Source: JAGLGH01 sp034723595 (GTDB lineage Archaea > Nanobdellota > Nanobdellia > Woesearchaeales > JAGLGH01). From it: a DNA stretch of 22,380 nt. The DNA is taken from contig JAYEPB010000009.1 of assembly GCA_034723595.1 (NCBI GenBank), forward strand, positions 1 through 22,380, read 5' to 3'. The translations under genes and the position numbers were made by a program. Numbering within the stretch: the stretch's first letter is position 1; every line of letters starts with the position of its first letter. The notes beneath the pieces were generated by a model, which was not told the origin of the DNA, did no database searches, and saw nothing but the letters and a program-made list of their open reading frames with translations. Shown here piece by piece: positions 1-5,948 of the stretch.

Positions 1-551
1 GTTAAATTTCGAATATCTTCCAGTCTTTTTTCCAGGCTTGTTTTTTCCTGTAGCAGCCTTGTTCTCTCTATGATAGATTCAGGTTTTACATTGAGAACAC
101 TAATCTCATCAACATAAAGATTGTAGTTCTTCCTATCATTATAGTATAGCCTGATATCTTCTATGTCTCCTGTTGCATAACCTAATATTGATGTGCTTTT
201 GCCTTCGCAGTCGCCTTCTGTGCTTATTGTGTATATTTTTTGAGCTGATTCTTTATCTTCCTTATTAACAAATGTCTGCTCCATTTTGCCTACAAGCTCT
301 ACTGTTTCTTTCATATTGGTGAAACTGCCACTTTGGTAAAAGTCAATTGCCTCTGCCTGAGGATTATAGATCCTACCTGAGTTTAGCTTTCTAGCTTTTA
401 CATGCCAGCCATCTGGATAAATGTCATGCGGACCATGACCTGTTCCTCCTCCCTCAAGCTCAGCCTGAATGACAATATATTCAAGAGCTTTTTTCTCATC
501 AATGATGATTACATCACCAACTTGCGCTTTTTTTGTGTATTTTTCATCCAT
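1..551 (-). CDS. hypothetical protein, C-terminus beyond the window
   Basis: Translating the minus strand from ATG at 551 gives an open frame of 183 codons that runs off the left edge. It begins MDEKYTKKAQVGDVIIIDEK. The first 60 residues look like a small beta-rich domain with a Gly/His-rich stretch (GGGTGHGPHDIYPDGWHV). The last visible residues (ERTRLLQEKTSLEKRLEDI) look like the start of a coiled coil. A purine-rich GGGGGATC lies 6 to 8 nt before the ATG and serves as a ribosome binding site, which supports this start. I do not recognise the family and assign no function. Its mRNA probably starts near 650 (TATA-like sequence at 672-680 read on minus), which would give a leader of about 100 nt. 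Confidence 0.7.
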   Translation of the reverse strand, partial: MDEKYTKKAQVGDVIIIDEKKALEYIVIQAELEGGGTGHGPHDIYPDGWHVKARKLNSGRIYNPQAEAIDFYQSGSFTNMKETVELVGKMEQTFVNKEDKESAQKIYTISTEGDCEGKSTSILGYATGDIEDIRLYYNDRKNYNLYVDEISVLNVKPESIIERTRLLQEKTSLEKRLEDIRNL

Positions 552-598
552 TTTTGATCCCCCTTTACTGTATTAGATACACTTACTATTGCCTAAAA

Positions 599-650
599 TA
601 AGCAGGCATCGTCGATTAAGCCAAAGGATTAATTTGATTTTGCCTGCTTA
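599..650. repeat. 10-bp perfect inverted repeat, likely leader stem or operator
   Basis: TAAGCAGGCA (599-608) is repeated inverted as TGCCTGCTTA (641-650) with 32 bases between. If the leftward gene starts transcription near 650, as its TATA-like box suggests, this repeat lies at the very 5' end of that mRNA. Confidence 0.5.
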
Positions 651-810
651 ATGTATTGAGAACACTAACAACTATATAAATGTTTCGATTGTGTGGAAGA
701 TACAATAAGTAAAATCAGTGAATTTAGTAGGCGATGGGAATATATAGATGAGTTTAATATGCTCAAAAACAAAGTTTTAGCACGCTTAAAAACGTAAAGC
801 ATTTTTGGCG

Positions 811-835
811 TTTCAGAAACCTTAGGTTGCTGAAA
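811..835. promoter_or_regulatory. short hairpin upstream of the ArsR promoter
   Basis: TTTCAG (811-816) pairs with CTGAAA (830-835) and AACC (818-821) pairs with GGTT (825-828). One A/G mismatch separates the two stems and the loop is TTA. The dyad lies about 36 bp before the TATA box of the regulator gene. It may be an operator for that regulator or an upstream terminator; the sequence alone does not decide. Confidence 0.4.
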
Positions 836-870
836 GTTTCATTGTTGCTCATTTGCGCAACATGGAAACA

Positions 871-878
871 TTTAAATA
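871..878 (+). promoter_or_regulatory. TATA box of the ArsR-CBS-Kef operon
   Basis: TTTAAATA is preceded by a purine-rich GGAAACA that could act as BRE. The box centre is about 26 bp before the ATG at 901, so transcription probably starts at the ATG itself (leaderless mRNA). Confidence 0.6.
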
Positions 879-900
879 ACAGGAAGTATATTTATTTATT

Positions 901-1173
901 ATGCCTGACGAAAAACTTGCTAGAGCAATTAGATCAAGAATAAGAAGGGATATTTTACACATACTTTATCAGAAGGAAAGTGTATCTGTCCATGAAATCG
1001 CAAAACAATTGAATCTCTCTGAGTCTTCTGCATCCAAGCATTTAAAGTTGTTATATGATTTAGGATTTGTAAATTTTGAGAATCAATCGCCAGAAAAATT
1101 CTATTTTCTTAAAATAAAAGAAATTAAGGAGTTGTTTGAGGTTTATGATAAAATTGTTAAAAAACTAAAATGA
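901..1173 (+). CDS. ArsR-like winged-helix transcriptional regulator
   Basis: This 90-residue protein is a single winged helix-turn-helix. Residues 12-35 form the first helices (RSRIRRDILHIL...), residues 31-53 are the helix-turn-helix (HEIAKQLNLSESSASKHLKLL), and the wing follows at 55-70 (LGFVNFENQSPEKFYFL). There is no cysteine and no ELCVCD-type metal site, so a classical arsenic or metal sensor is unlikely. It is first in a tight operon, 8 nt before a CBS-domain protein and then a Kef-type antiporter, so it probably controls that operon. The ATG lies about 26 bp after a TATA box, which suggests a leaderless transcript. The fold is clear; the signal it senses is unknown. Confidence 0.85.
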   Translation: MPDEKLARAIRSRIRRDILHILYQKESVSVHEIAKQLNLSESSASKHLKLLYDLGFVNFENQSPEKFYFLKIKEIKELFEVYDKIVKKLK

Positions 1174-1181
1174 GATAATAA

Positions 1182-1679
1182 ATGAAATTAACAGACCAAA
1201 TCAATAAAATAAAGGAAGAGGAAGCTATAACTATTTATGAAAGTGAAAACATCAGAAAGCTGACTGCAAAAGATGCAATGATTAAACCTGTGTTTATTTA
1301 TCAAGATGATGATTCAGATAGAATTGTAAAGAAACTAAAGAAAGAGAATATAAATGTTTGTATAGTGGTGACATCTGATAAGAGATTTATAGGAGAGATC
1401 AGTAATGAAGACTTAATTAGATTATTTTTACATCAAGTAAAAAATGAACCTCTCACAAAAATATTAAATATTGGCTATAAAAGGGAATTCAGATATAAGA
1501 AGGCTCAAGAATTAATCAATAAACACAGATCCACAGTAAACCCTGATACACCTATTAACAAAGTGATAGAATTAGTGTATAAAGAGGGTTTTCATTACAT
1601 TCCTGTTTTAGATAAAAACAAGAGAGTTATAGGTGTTGTAACTCCAAGCAGCATACTTAATTTATTAGAACATTGTTAA
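1182..1679 (+). CDS. two-CBS-domain protein
   Basis: This 165-residue soluble protein has a tandem CBS (Bateman) module. CBS1 spans roughly residues 28-85 (TAKDAMIKPVFIY..., ending FIGEISNEDLIRLF). CBS2 spans roughly 105-162 (INKHRSTVNPDTPINKVIEL..., ending IGVVTPSSILNLL). CBS pairs commonly bind adenosine nucleotides and act as energy or ionic-strength sensors, often for transporters. Its place 8 nt after the ArsR-like gene and 12 nt before a Kef-type antiporter suggests that it regulates that antiporter. No membrane segment or catalytic domain is present. The ligand cannot be told from sequence. Confidence 0.85.
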   Translation: MKLTDQINKIKEEEAITIYESENIRKLTAKDAMIKPVFIYQDDDSDRIVKKLKKENINVCIVVTSDKRFIGEISNEDLIRLFLHQVKNEPLTKILNIGYKREFRYKKAQELINKHRSTVNPDTPINKVIELVYKEGFHYIPVLDKNKRVIGVVTPSSILNLLEHC

Positions 1680-1691
1680 ATAAGAGAAAAA

Positions 1692-3404
1692 ATGGAAATA
1701 CTAGTTGAGATAGGAATCATTATTGTAATAACTATTTTAATCGCAGGATTGATGCGGTTCTTAAGACAACCTTTAATAGTAGGGTATATCCTTAGTGGAA
1801 TTGTAGTTGGGCCTTATTTTCTTAATATTATTCATTCAACTGGAACCATGGATATATTTTCACATATGGGCATAGCTCTGCTTCTTTTTATTGTTGGTTT
1901 AAATTTAAATCCTAAAGTCATAAAAGAAGTAGGTAAAGTTTCCTCAGTTACAGGGATTGGCCAAGTTATATTCACTTCTTTAATTGGGTTTTTCATATGT
2001 AAACTTTTTGGTTTTTCTACCATGATATCAATATATGTCGCTATGGCTTTGACATTTAGCAGCACTATAATTATTATGAAGCTCTTATCAGATAAAGAGG
2101 ATATAAACACATTATATGGGAAGATTTCTATTGGATTCTTAATTATTCAGGATTTAATTGCAATGCTCATTTTGATGGTTATTTCATCAACCTCAGGTGA
2201 ACTTAATTCAACTACTTTGGTTCTAGGAACTATTTTAAAGGGAGTGGGTTTATTAGTGATATTATCTTTAGTTGGCATTTATATATTACCAAGTGTAACT
2301 AAAGCCATTGCAAAATCTCAGGAATTTTTATTATTATTTTCAGTTGGTTGGTGTTTGGCATTAGCTTCATTTTTTCATTATTTAAATTTTTCAATGGAAA
2401 TAGGGGCTTTACTTGCAGGCATTACCCTGTCTATGTCCCCCTATCGTTATGAGATTAGTTCTAGAATGAGACCTCTGCGTGACTTTTTTATTGTTCTATT
2501 TTTTATATTATTAGGCTCTCAAATGGTTTTTACAAATATGCAACAATATATTCTTCCCATAATCCTACTTTCAATATTTATATTAATTGGGAATCCCCTA
2601 ATAGTAATGGTTTTAATGGGCTTTCTTGGATATACAAGAAGAAATAGTTTCTTAGCAGGGTTAACTGTAGCTCAAATAAGTGAATTCTCTTTAATCCTTA
2701 TTGCTTTGGGAGTTAAAGTAGGACACTTAACAAATGAGATCTTATCCTTAGTAACTGTTATTGGCCTAATAACTATTGCAGGTTCAACTTATATGATAAT
2801 TCATTCAAACAAGATATACTCACATCTATCAAAATATTTGAAAATTTTTGAAAAAAAAGGCAGCAAAGTAGATGAACACAAATATCATGAGCATGATGTC
2901 TATGACATTATTCTTTTTGGATATAATCAAATGGGTGATGATTTATTAGAATCTTTTAAAAAAATAAAAAAGAAGGTTTTGGTTGTGGACTACAACCCAG
3001 AAACAATAATAGACCTTGCAAAAGAAGGAACTGACTGCAGATATGGTGATGCCAGTGACTATGAATTATTGAATGAATTGAATTTGTCAAAAACCAAGAT
3101 GCTATATTCAACAATACCAGACTTTGATACAAATCTTTTATTAATTAATAAAATTAGAGAGTCTAATAAAAAAGCAATCATAATTATTGTTGCTCATCAG
3201 GTTGATGAAGCTATGGAATTATATGATAAAGGTGCGACTTATGTAATTATACCTAACTTTCTGGGGAGAGATCATACATCTACATTGATTGAAAAATATG
3301 GGTTAAATCTTAATAAATTCCTAGAAGAAAAGGTTACCCATATCAATCATATCAAAAATAAGAAAAAGAGGGGACACAAACATATTGGACATAAGGGGCA
3401 TTAA
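1692..3404 (+). CDS. Kef-type CPA2 cation:proton antiporter with RCK-N domain
   Basis: This 570-residue membrane protein has about 12 hydrophobic segments (residues 1-375) of the Na+/H+ exchanger fold. It contains the CPA2 motif ending in QD (Q153-D154, in IIQDLIAML), whose aspartate is the expected transport residue. A cytoplasmic Rossmann domain follows (about 404-525, IILFGYNQMG then VVDYN with D433), matching RCK-N/TrkA-N. The glycine motif is degenerate (G410-Y-N-Q-M-G415). No RCK-C domain is obvious. The last residues are His- and Lys-rich (RGHKHIGHKGH), and another His cluster precedes the Rossmann domain (DEHKYHEH). It is last in an operon with an ArsR-like regulator and a CBS protein. 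K+ or Na+ export coupled to H+ entry is the likely role, with the ion undetermined. Confidence 0.9.
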   Translation: MEILVEIGIIIVITILIAGLMRFLRQPLIVGYILSGIVVGPYFLNIIHSTGTMDIFSHMGIALLLFIVGLNLNPKVIKEVGKVSSVTGIGQVIFTSLIGFFICKLFGFSTMISIYVAMALTFSSTIIIMKLLSDKEDINTLYGKISIGFLIIQDLIAMLILMVISSTSGELNSTTLVLGTILKGVGLLVILSLVGIYILPSVTKAIAKSQEFLLLFSVGWCLALASFFHYLNFSMEIGALLAGITLSMSPYRYEISSRMRPLRDFFIVLFFILLGSQMVFTNMQQYILPIILLSIFILIGNPLIVMVLMGFLGYTRRNSFLAGLTVAQISEFSLILIALGVKVGHLTNEILSLVTVIGLITIAGSTYMIIHSNKIYSHLSKYLKIFEKKGSKVDEHKYHEHDVYDIILFGYNQMGDDLLESFKKIKKKVLVVDYNPETIIDLAKEGTDCRYGDASDYELLNELNLSKTKMLYSTIPDFDTNLLLINKIRESNKKAIIIIVAHQVDEAMELYDKGATYVIIPNFLGRDHTSTLIEKYGLNLNKFLEEKVTHINHIKNKKKRGHKHIGHKGH

Positions 3405-3427
3405 AATTAACCCAGAACAATAAAATC

Positions 3428-3622
3428 TTAAGAACTCTTGCTAATAAACTCAGTATATCCGCAACTGCCGCATGTCTGCCTGTTCTTGTGCTTTGCAAGG
3501 AATACTCCTGCTCCGCATTTAGGACATGACTGGTTTTTCCTTTTTAGCTCGTTTCCTGCGACTTCATAAGATTCCCACTTCTTGCTTGTTTTCTTCAGCT
3601 TTACTGCTTTTTCTTCTGCCAT
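3428..3622 (-). CDS. rps27ae: 30S ribosomal protein eS31 (S27ae)
   Basis: This 64-residue zinc-ribbon protein of the small subunit has cysteines C33, C36, C51 and C54 (CPKCGAG ... CGSCGY), typical of archaeal S27ae without the eukaryotic ubiquitin fusion. The N-terminal third is Lys-rich. It follows eS24 after 23 nt on the same strand, the usual archaeal order. It ends 23 nt from the convergent antiporter gene. In many archaea kae1 follows S27ae; here it does not. Confidence 0.93.
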   Translation of the reverse strand: MAEEKAVKLKKTSKKWESYEVAGNELKRKNQSCPKCGAGVFLAKHKNRQTCGSCGYTEFISKSS

Positions 3623-3645
3623 TTTTTATTAAATCAATCTTATTT

Positions 3646-4572
3646 TTATTTAACTTTTTTCTCTTCTTCCTTAGGAACTTCAGCAGGCTTTTCATCTGCT
3701 TTCTTTTCTTCAGGTTTAGCTTCTTCTTTAGGAGATTCAGCAGGTTTTTCATCTGCTTTCTTTTCTTCAGGTTTAGCTTCTTCTTTAGGAGATTCAGCAG
3801 GCTTTTCATCTGCTTTCTTTTCTTCAGGTTTAGCTTCTTCTTTAGGAGATTCAGCAGGTTTTTCATCTGCTTTCTTTTCTTCAGGTTTAGCTTCTTCTTT
3901 AGGTGCATCAGCAGGTTTTTCTTCTGCTTTCTTTTCTTCAGGTTTAGCTTCTTCTTTAGGAGATTCAGCAGGCTTTTCGTCTGCTTTCTTTTCTTCAGGT
4001 TTAGCTTCTTCTTTAAGAGATTCAGCAGGTTTTTCTTCTGCTTTCTTTTCTTCAGGTTTAGCTTCTTCTTTAGGAACTTCAGCAGGTTTTTCTTCTGCTT
4101 TCTTTTCTTCAGGTTTAGCTTCTTCTTTAGGAGCATCAGCAGGTTTTTCTTCTGCTTTCTTTTCTTCAGGTTTAGCTTCTTCTTTAGGAGCATCAGCAGG
4201 TTTTTCTTCAGGTTTAGCAGCAGCTTCTTCTTTAGCCTTTTTTGCTTCTTCTGCTGCTTTTTTCTTTGCTTCTTCTGCAGCTTTCTGCTTTTTCTCTATT
4301 TTCTCCAAAGCCTTTTTACCAATTCTGGGTTCGAATCTCTCCATGCTCTCTGCAGATCCATAAATAAAAGCTGCCACATCTGCTGTGGGATAGCCATAAT
4401 CAGTGTCAATCTTTTTGACTAAGATGTTGTCTGCCTTTGCTTTCATTTGCGAAGCTATAGAACTCCTTACTTGTTCCATTGAAGGAGTAGCTCCTGTAAA
4501 ACTAAGTTTTGCTGAAATCTCAATCCTGTCAATAAGCTTATTTTCCTTTTTTTCTAATATCTTTAATTCCAT
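3646..4572 (-). CDS. rps24e: 30S ribosomal protein eS24 with a long repetitive charged tail
   Basis: The 308-residue product is about three times the usual length of archaeal eS24. Residues 1-95 are the eS24 core (MELKILEKKENKLIDRIEIS..., then SFTGATPSMEQVR, VKKIDTDYG, ADVAAFIYGS). Residues 96-122 are Ala/Lys/Glu-rich. Residues 123-293 are nine tandem 19-residue units of the type EKPADAPKEEAKPEEKKAE, followed by a partial tenth unit and the stop. The tail should be disordered or helical and surface-exposed. A good ribosome binding site (AAGGTGTT) precedes the ATG. The gene lies 30 nt after spt4 and 23 nt before S27ae. The repeat is in frame with no stop, so the tail looks translated; its role is unknown. 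Confidence 0.92.
   Translation of the reverse strand: MELKILEKKENKLIDRIEISAKLSFTGATPSMEQVRSSIASQMKAKADNILVKKIDTDYGYPTADVAAFIYGSAESMERFEPRIGKKALEKIEKKQKAAEEAKKKAAEEAKKAKEEAAAKPEEKPADAPKEEAKPEEKKAEEKPADAPKEEAKPEEKKAEEKPAEVPKEEAKPEEKKAEEKPAESLKEEAKPEEKKADEKPAESPKEEAKPEEKKAEEKPADAPKEEAKPEEKKADEKPAESPKEEAKPEEKKADEKPAESPKEEAKPEEKKADEKPAESPKEEAKPEEKKADEKPAEVPKEEEKKVK
3694..4206 (-). repeat. nine tandem 57-bp repeats in the eS24 gene
   Basis: Nine complete 57-bp units (9 x 57 = 513 bp) encode 19-residue repeats, followed by a shortened unit at 3649-3693. Variation is concentrated at the residues after EKPA (DAP, EVP, ESP, ESL) and at the last residue (E or D). Third positions are nearly uniform, which points to recent or ongoing copy-number change. 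There are no spacers, so it is not a CRISPR array. Confidence 0.95.
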
Positions 4573-4602
4573 TTTAACACCTTGTAAAATATATGAGAAG
4601 AA

Positions 4603-4791
4603 CTACCTCATTTTGATTGCGTATTCACCTTTCTCTTTGAGTCCAACTTTCTTACCAATCTCTGATTTATTTGCATCTAGGATGCTTATTCTTCCCTGCC
4701 AGCTGTTTGCAAATGAGCTTGTTTTGCAGATTGGACATTCATTCCCATCAATTAGCCTTTTGCATTTTTTGCACGCTTTTTTCTTTGCCAT
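4603..4791 (-). CDS. spt4: transcription elongation factor Spt4 (RpoE2, RNAP subunit E'')
   Basis: This 62-residue zinc-ribbon protein has CKKC near the N-terminus (C7/C10) and CPIC (C19/C22), then the Spt4 core SFANSWQGRISILDANKSEIGKK. Spt4 pairs with Spt5 (NusG family) to keep RNA polymerase processive. The length is normal for archaeal Spt4. The start codon lies 1 nt after the rpoE1 stop, which suggests translational coupling. The next gene, eS24, begins 30 nt downstream. Confidence 0.93.
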   Translation of the reverse strand: MAKKKACKKCKRLIDGNECPICKTSSFANSWQGRISILDANKSEIGKKVGLKEKGEYAIKMR

Positions 4792-4792
4792 A

Positions 4793-5362
4793 TTATGTCC
4801 TCATTTCGCTTTGTGGGTTTTGGGGAGATTCTTTTGCCTCTTCAAGCCATTCAATCTTTCCCAAATTTGGCTGCCTCATAGTAAGACCTAATTTTGGATT
4901 GGTCACATCCTTATAAGACAATGCGATTATCCTTGCTCTGCAAAGGTCATTTACTTTCAACACCTTGTGGCTCTCTTTGCCTGCAAGAGTCTTCTCCTTC
5001 GAGAATGAAACAAAGTCATCCATTGTCTGTGATATATGTATCATGCCCTCAATAGGACCCATGCTGATGAATGCTCCAAAATCAGCAATATCCCTAATCT
5101 TGCCAAGCACTACTTCCTGTAGTTCAGGCTTGAATGTAAGGAGTCTAAATTTAGCATGGTAGTATGAAGCTCCATCACCAGGAATGATTATCCCTTCCCT
5201 GATCTCATCAACAGATGACACATCTATCACTATGCCCAGTTCCTGTGAAATATAACCATCATACTTGTTCTTTATCCTTTTTGTAATCGCTTCCTCAAGA
5301 GGAAGGTCAAACAGATTGGGTGGTATCCTTATATAATCCTTTATTTCAGTTCTGTAGAACAT
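4793..5362 (-). CDS. rpoE1: RNA polymerase subunit Rpo7 (RpoE1, subunit E')
   Basis: This 189-residue protein is the archaeal homologue of eukaryotic Rpb7. The N-terminal tip domain (about 1-78, MFYRTEIKDYIRIPPNLFDL... REGIIIPGDGASYYHAKF) is followed by an S1 RNA-binding domain (about 82-165, VVLGKIRDIADFGAFISMGPIEGMIH). It forms the stalk with Rpo4 and helps open complex formation and RNA binding. The end carries a short acidic tail. It is followed at once by spt4. A TTTTTAAA box at 5422-5429 (read on minus) places transcription start near 5400, so the cluster may have a promoter here in addition to readthrough from the PIN gene. Confidence 0.93.
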   Translation of the reverse strand: MFYRTEIKDYIRIPPNLFDLPLEEAITKRIKNKYDGYISQELGIVIDVSSVDEIREGIIIPGDGASYYHAKFRLLTFKPELQEVVLGKIRDIADFGAFISMGPIEGMIHISQTMDDFVSFSKEKTLAGKESHKVLKVNDLCRARIIALSYKDVTNPKLGLTMRQPNLGKIEWLEEAKESPQNPQSEMRT

Positions 5363-5447
5363 TTTTTAAAATCCCTCGATTAATATTCATGATATTATTA
5401 GTATAAGGGAATAATAAGACCTTTAAAAAGGTTTGGGTTTAATTCGC

Positions 5448-5470
5448 CTAAATTTGCTGCGTAAATTTAG
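5448..5470. repeat. 8-bp inverted repeat between the PIN gene and rpoE1
   Basis: CTAAATTT (5448-5455) and AAATTTAG (5463-5470) form a perfect 8-bp stem with a 7-nt loop. It sits after the PIN gene stop (5519) and just before the rpoE1 TATA box, so it could separate the two transcripts. Confidence 0.45.
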
Positions 5471-5518
5471 AGTGGTGGTTTTTTGCAGCCTATAAGAGCA
5501 AGTAAAAAGGGGATGAAA

Positions 5519-5911
5519 TTATTTGAAGAATAAATACTTTTTCTGCCTCATGGAAATAATTTTAACTTTTTTAGCTTTCAATCTCTTCTGGAGGCCTATG
5601 TCCTGGGTTGCTACAATATCTTTTTCAAGGGAGACAATTATATCATCCACCAGCCTGTCATCGCCTGGAGTGTCAATAATGCTGATTTTGCCTTGTCTTA
5701 TTTTTTGCTCAACCATAGAAAGAACTAATTTAACATCTCTCTTTACTTTCCCTTTCTGTTCCTGAGCAATCTTATTGAGTTCATCTATTGATTTATCAAG
5801 GATATTCAGCTCATATCTAAAGTCTGCCAACTTCTCTATCTCTGAATATATATCAACCTTAAACTGGGCAGGTATAAGAAGGAAATTTGTGTCTAAGATG
5901 ATTTTTTCCAT
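5519..5911 (-). CDS. PIN-domain protein, Fcf1/VapC9-like
   Basis: This 130-residue protein is a single PIN domain, a Mg2+-dependent RNase fold. Acidic residues fit the active site: D7 in ILDTNF, E44 in SIDELNKIA, the D89/D90 pair in LVDDIIV and D104 in VATQDIGL. Archaeal Fcf1-like PIN proteins sit next to rpoE1/spt4, as here, and are thought to act in rRNA processing rather than as a toxin. No antitoxin gene is adjacent, which argues against a toxin-antitoxin pair. A TATA-like box at 5933-5942 is about 26 bp before the ATG, so the mRNA may be leaderless. The family call is firm; the substrate is inferred from context. Confidence 0.85.
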   Translation of the reverse strand: MEKIILDTNFLLIPAQFKVDIYSEIEKLADFRYELNILDKSIDELNKIAQEQKGKVKRDVKLVLSMVEQKIRQGKISIIDTPGDDRLVDDIIVSLEKDIVATQDIGLQKRLKAKKVKIISMRQKKYLFFK

Positions 5912-5948
5912 ATTTATATTAAGAAATGTGTTTTATATAAAAAGCTTG

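Larger units (their letters stand above)
552..900. other. intergenic region with two inverted repeats and divergent promoters
   Basis: No gene is supported in these 349 bases. They separate the leftward unknown gene from the rightward ArsR operon. Two inverted repeats stand out: TAAGCAGGCA at 599-608 matched exactly at 641-650, and a compact hairpin at 811-835. A TATATAAA-like box at 672-680 could drive the leftward gene. The TTTAAATA box at 871-878 fits the ArsR gene. Confidence 0.6.

Noticed and set aside
901..1173. Arsenic or metal sensor
   Set aside because: The protein has no cysteine and no ELCVCD-like motif; only the winged-helix fold supports the ArsR name.
3694..4206. Possible CRISPR array
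   Set aside because: The repeats are directly adjacent, have no unique spacers and are in frame within a ribosomal protein gene.
3526..4422. Long open frames on both strands over the eS24 tail (plus frame of 298 codons, second minus frame of 209 codons)
   Set aside because: They arise because the 57-bp unit has no stop in several frames. The eS24 frame has the conserved core and a good ribosome binding site; the others encode only monotonous Phe/Arg or Leu/Lys repeats.
5519..5911. VapC toxin of a toxin-antitoxin pair
   Set aside because: No antitoxin gene is adjacent and the context is the conserved rpoE1/spt4 cluster typical of Fcf1-like PIN proteins.
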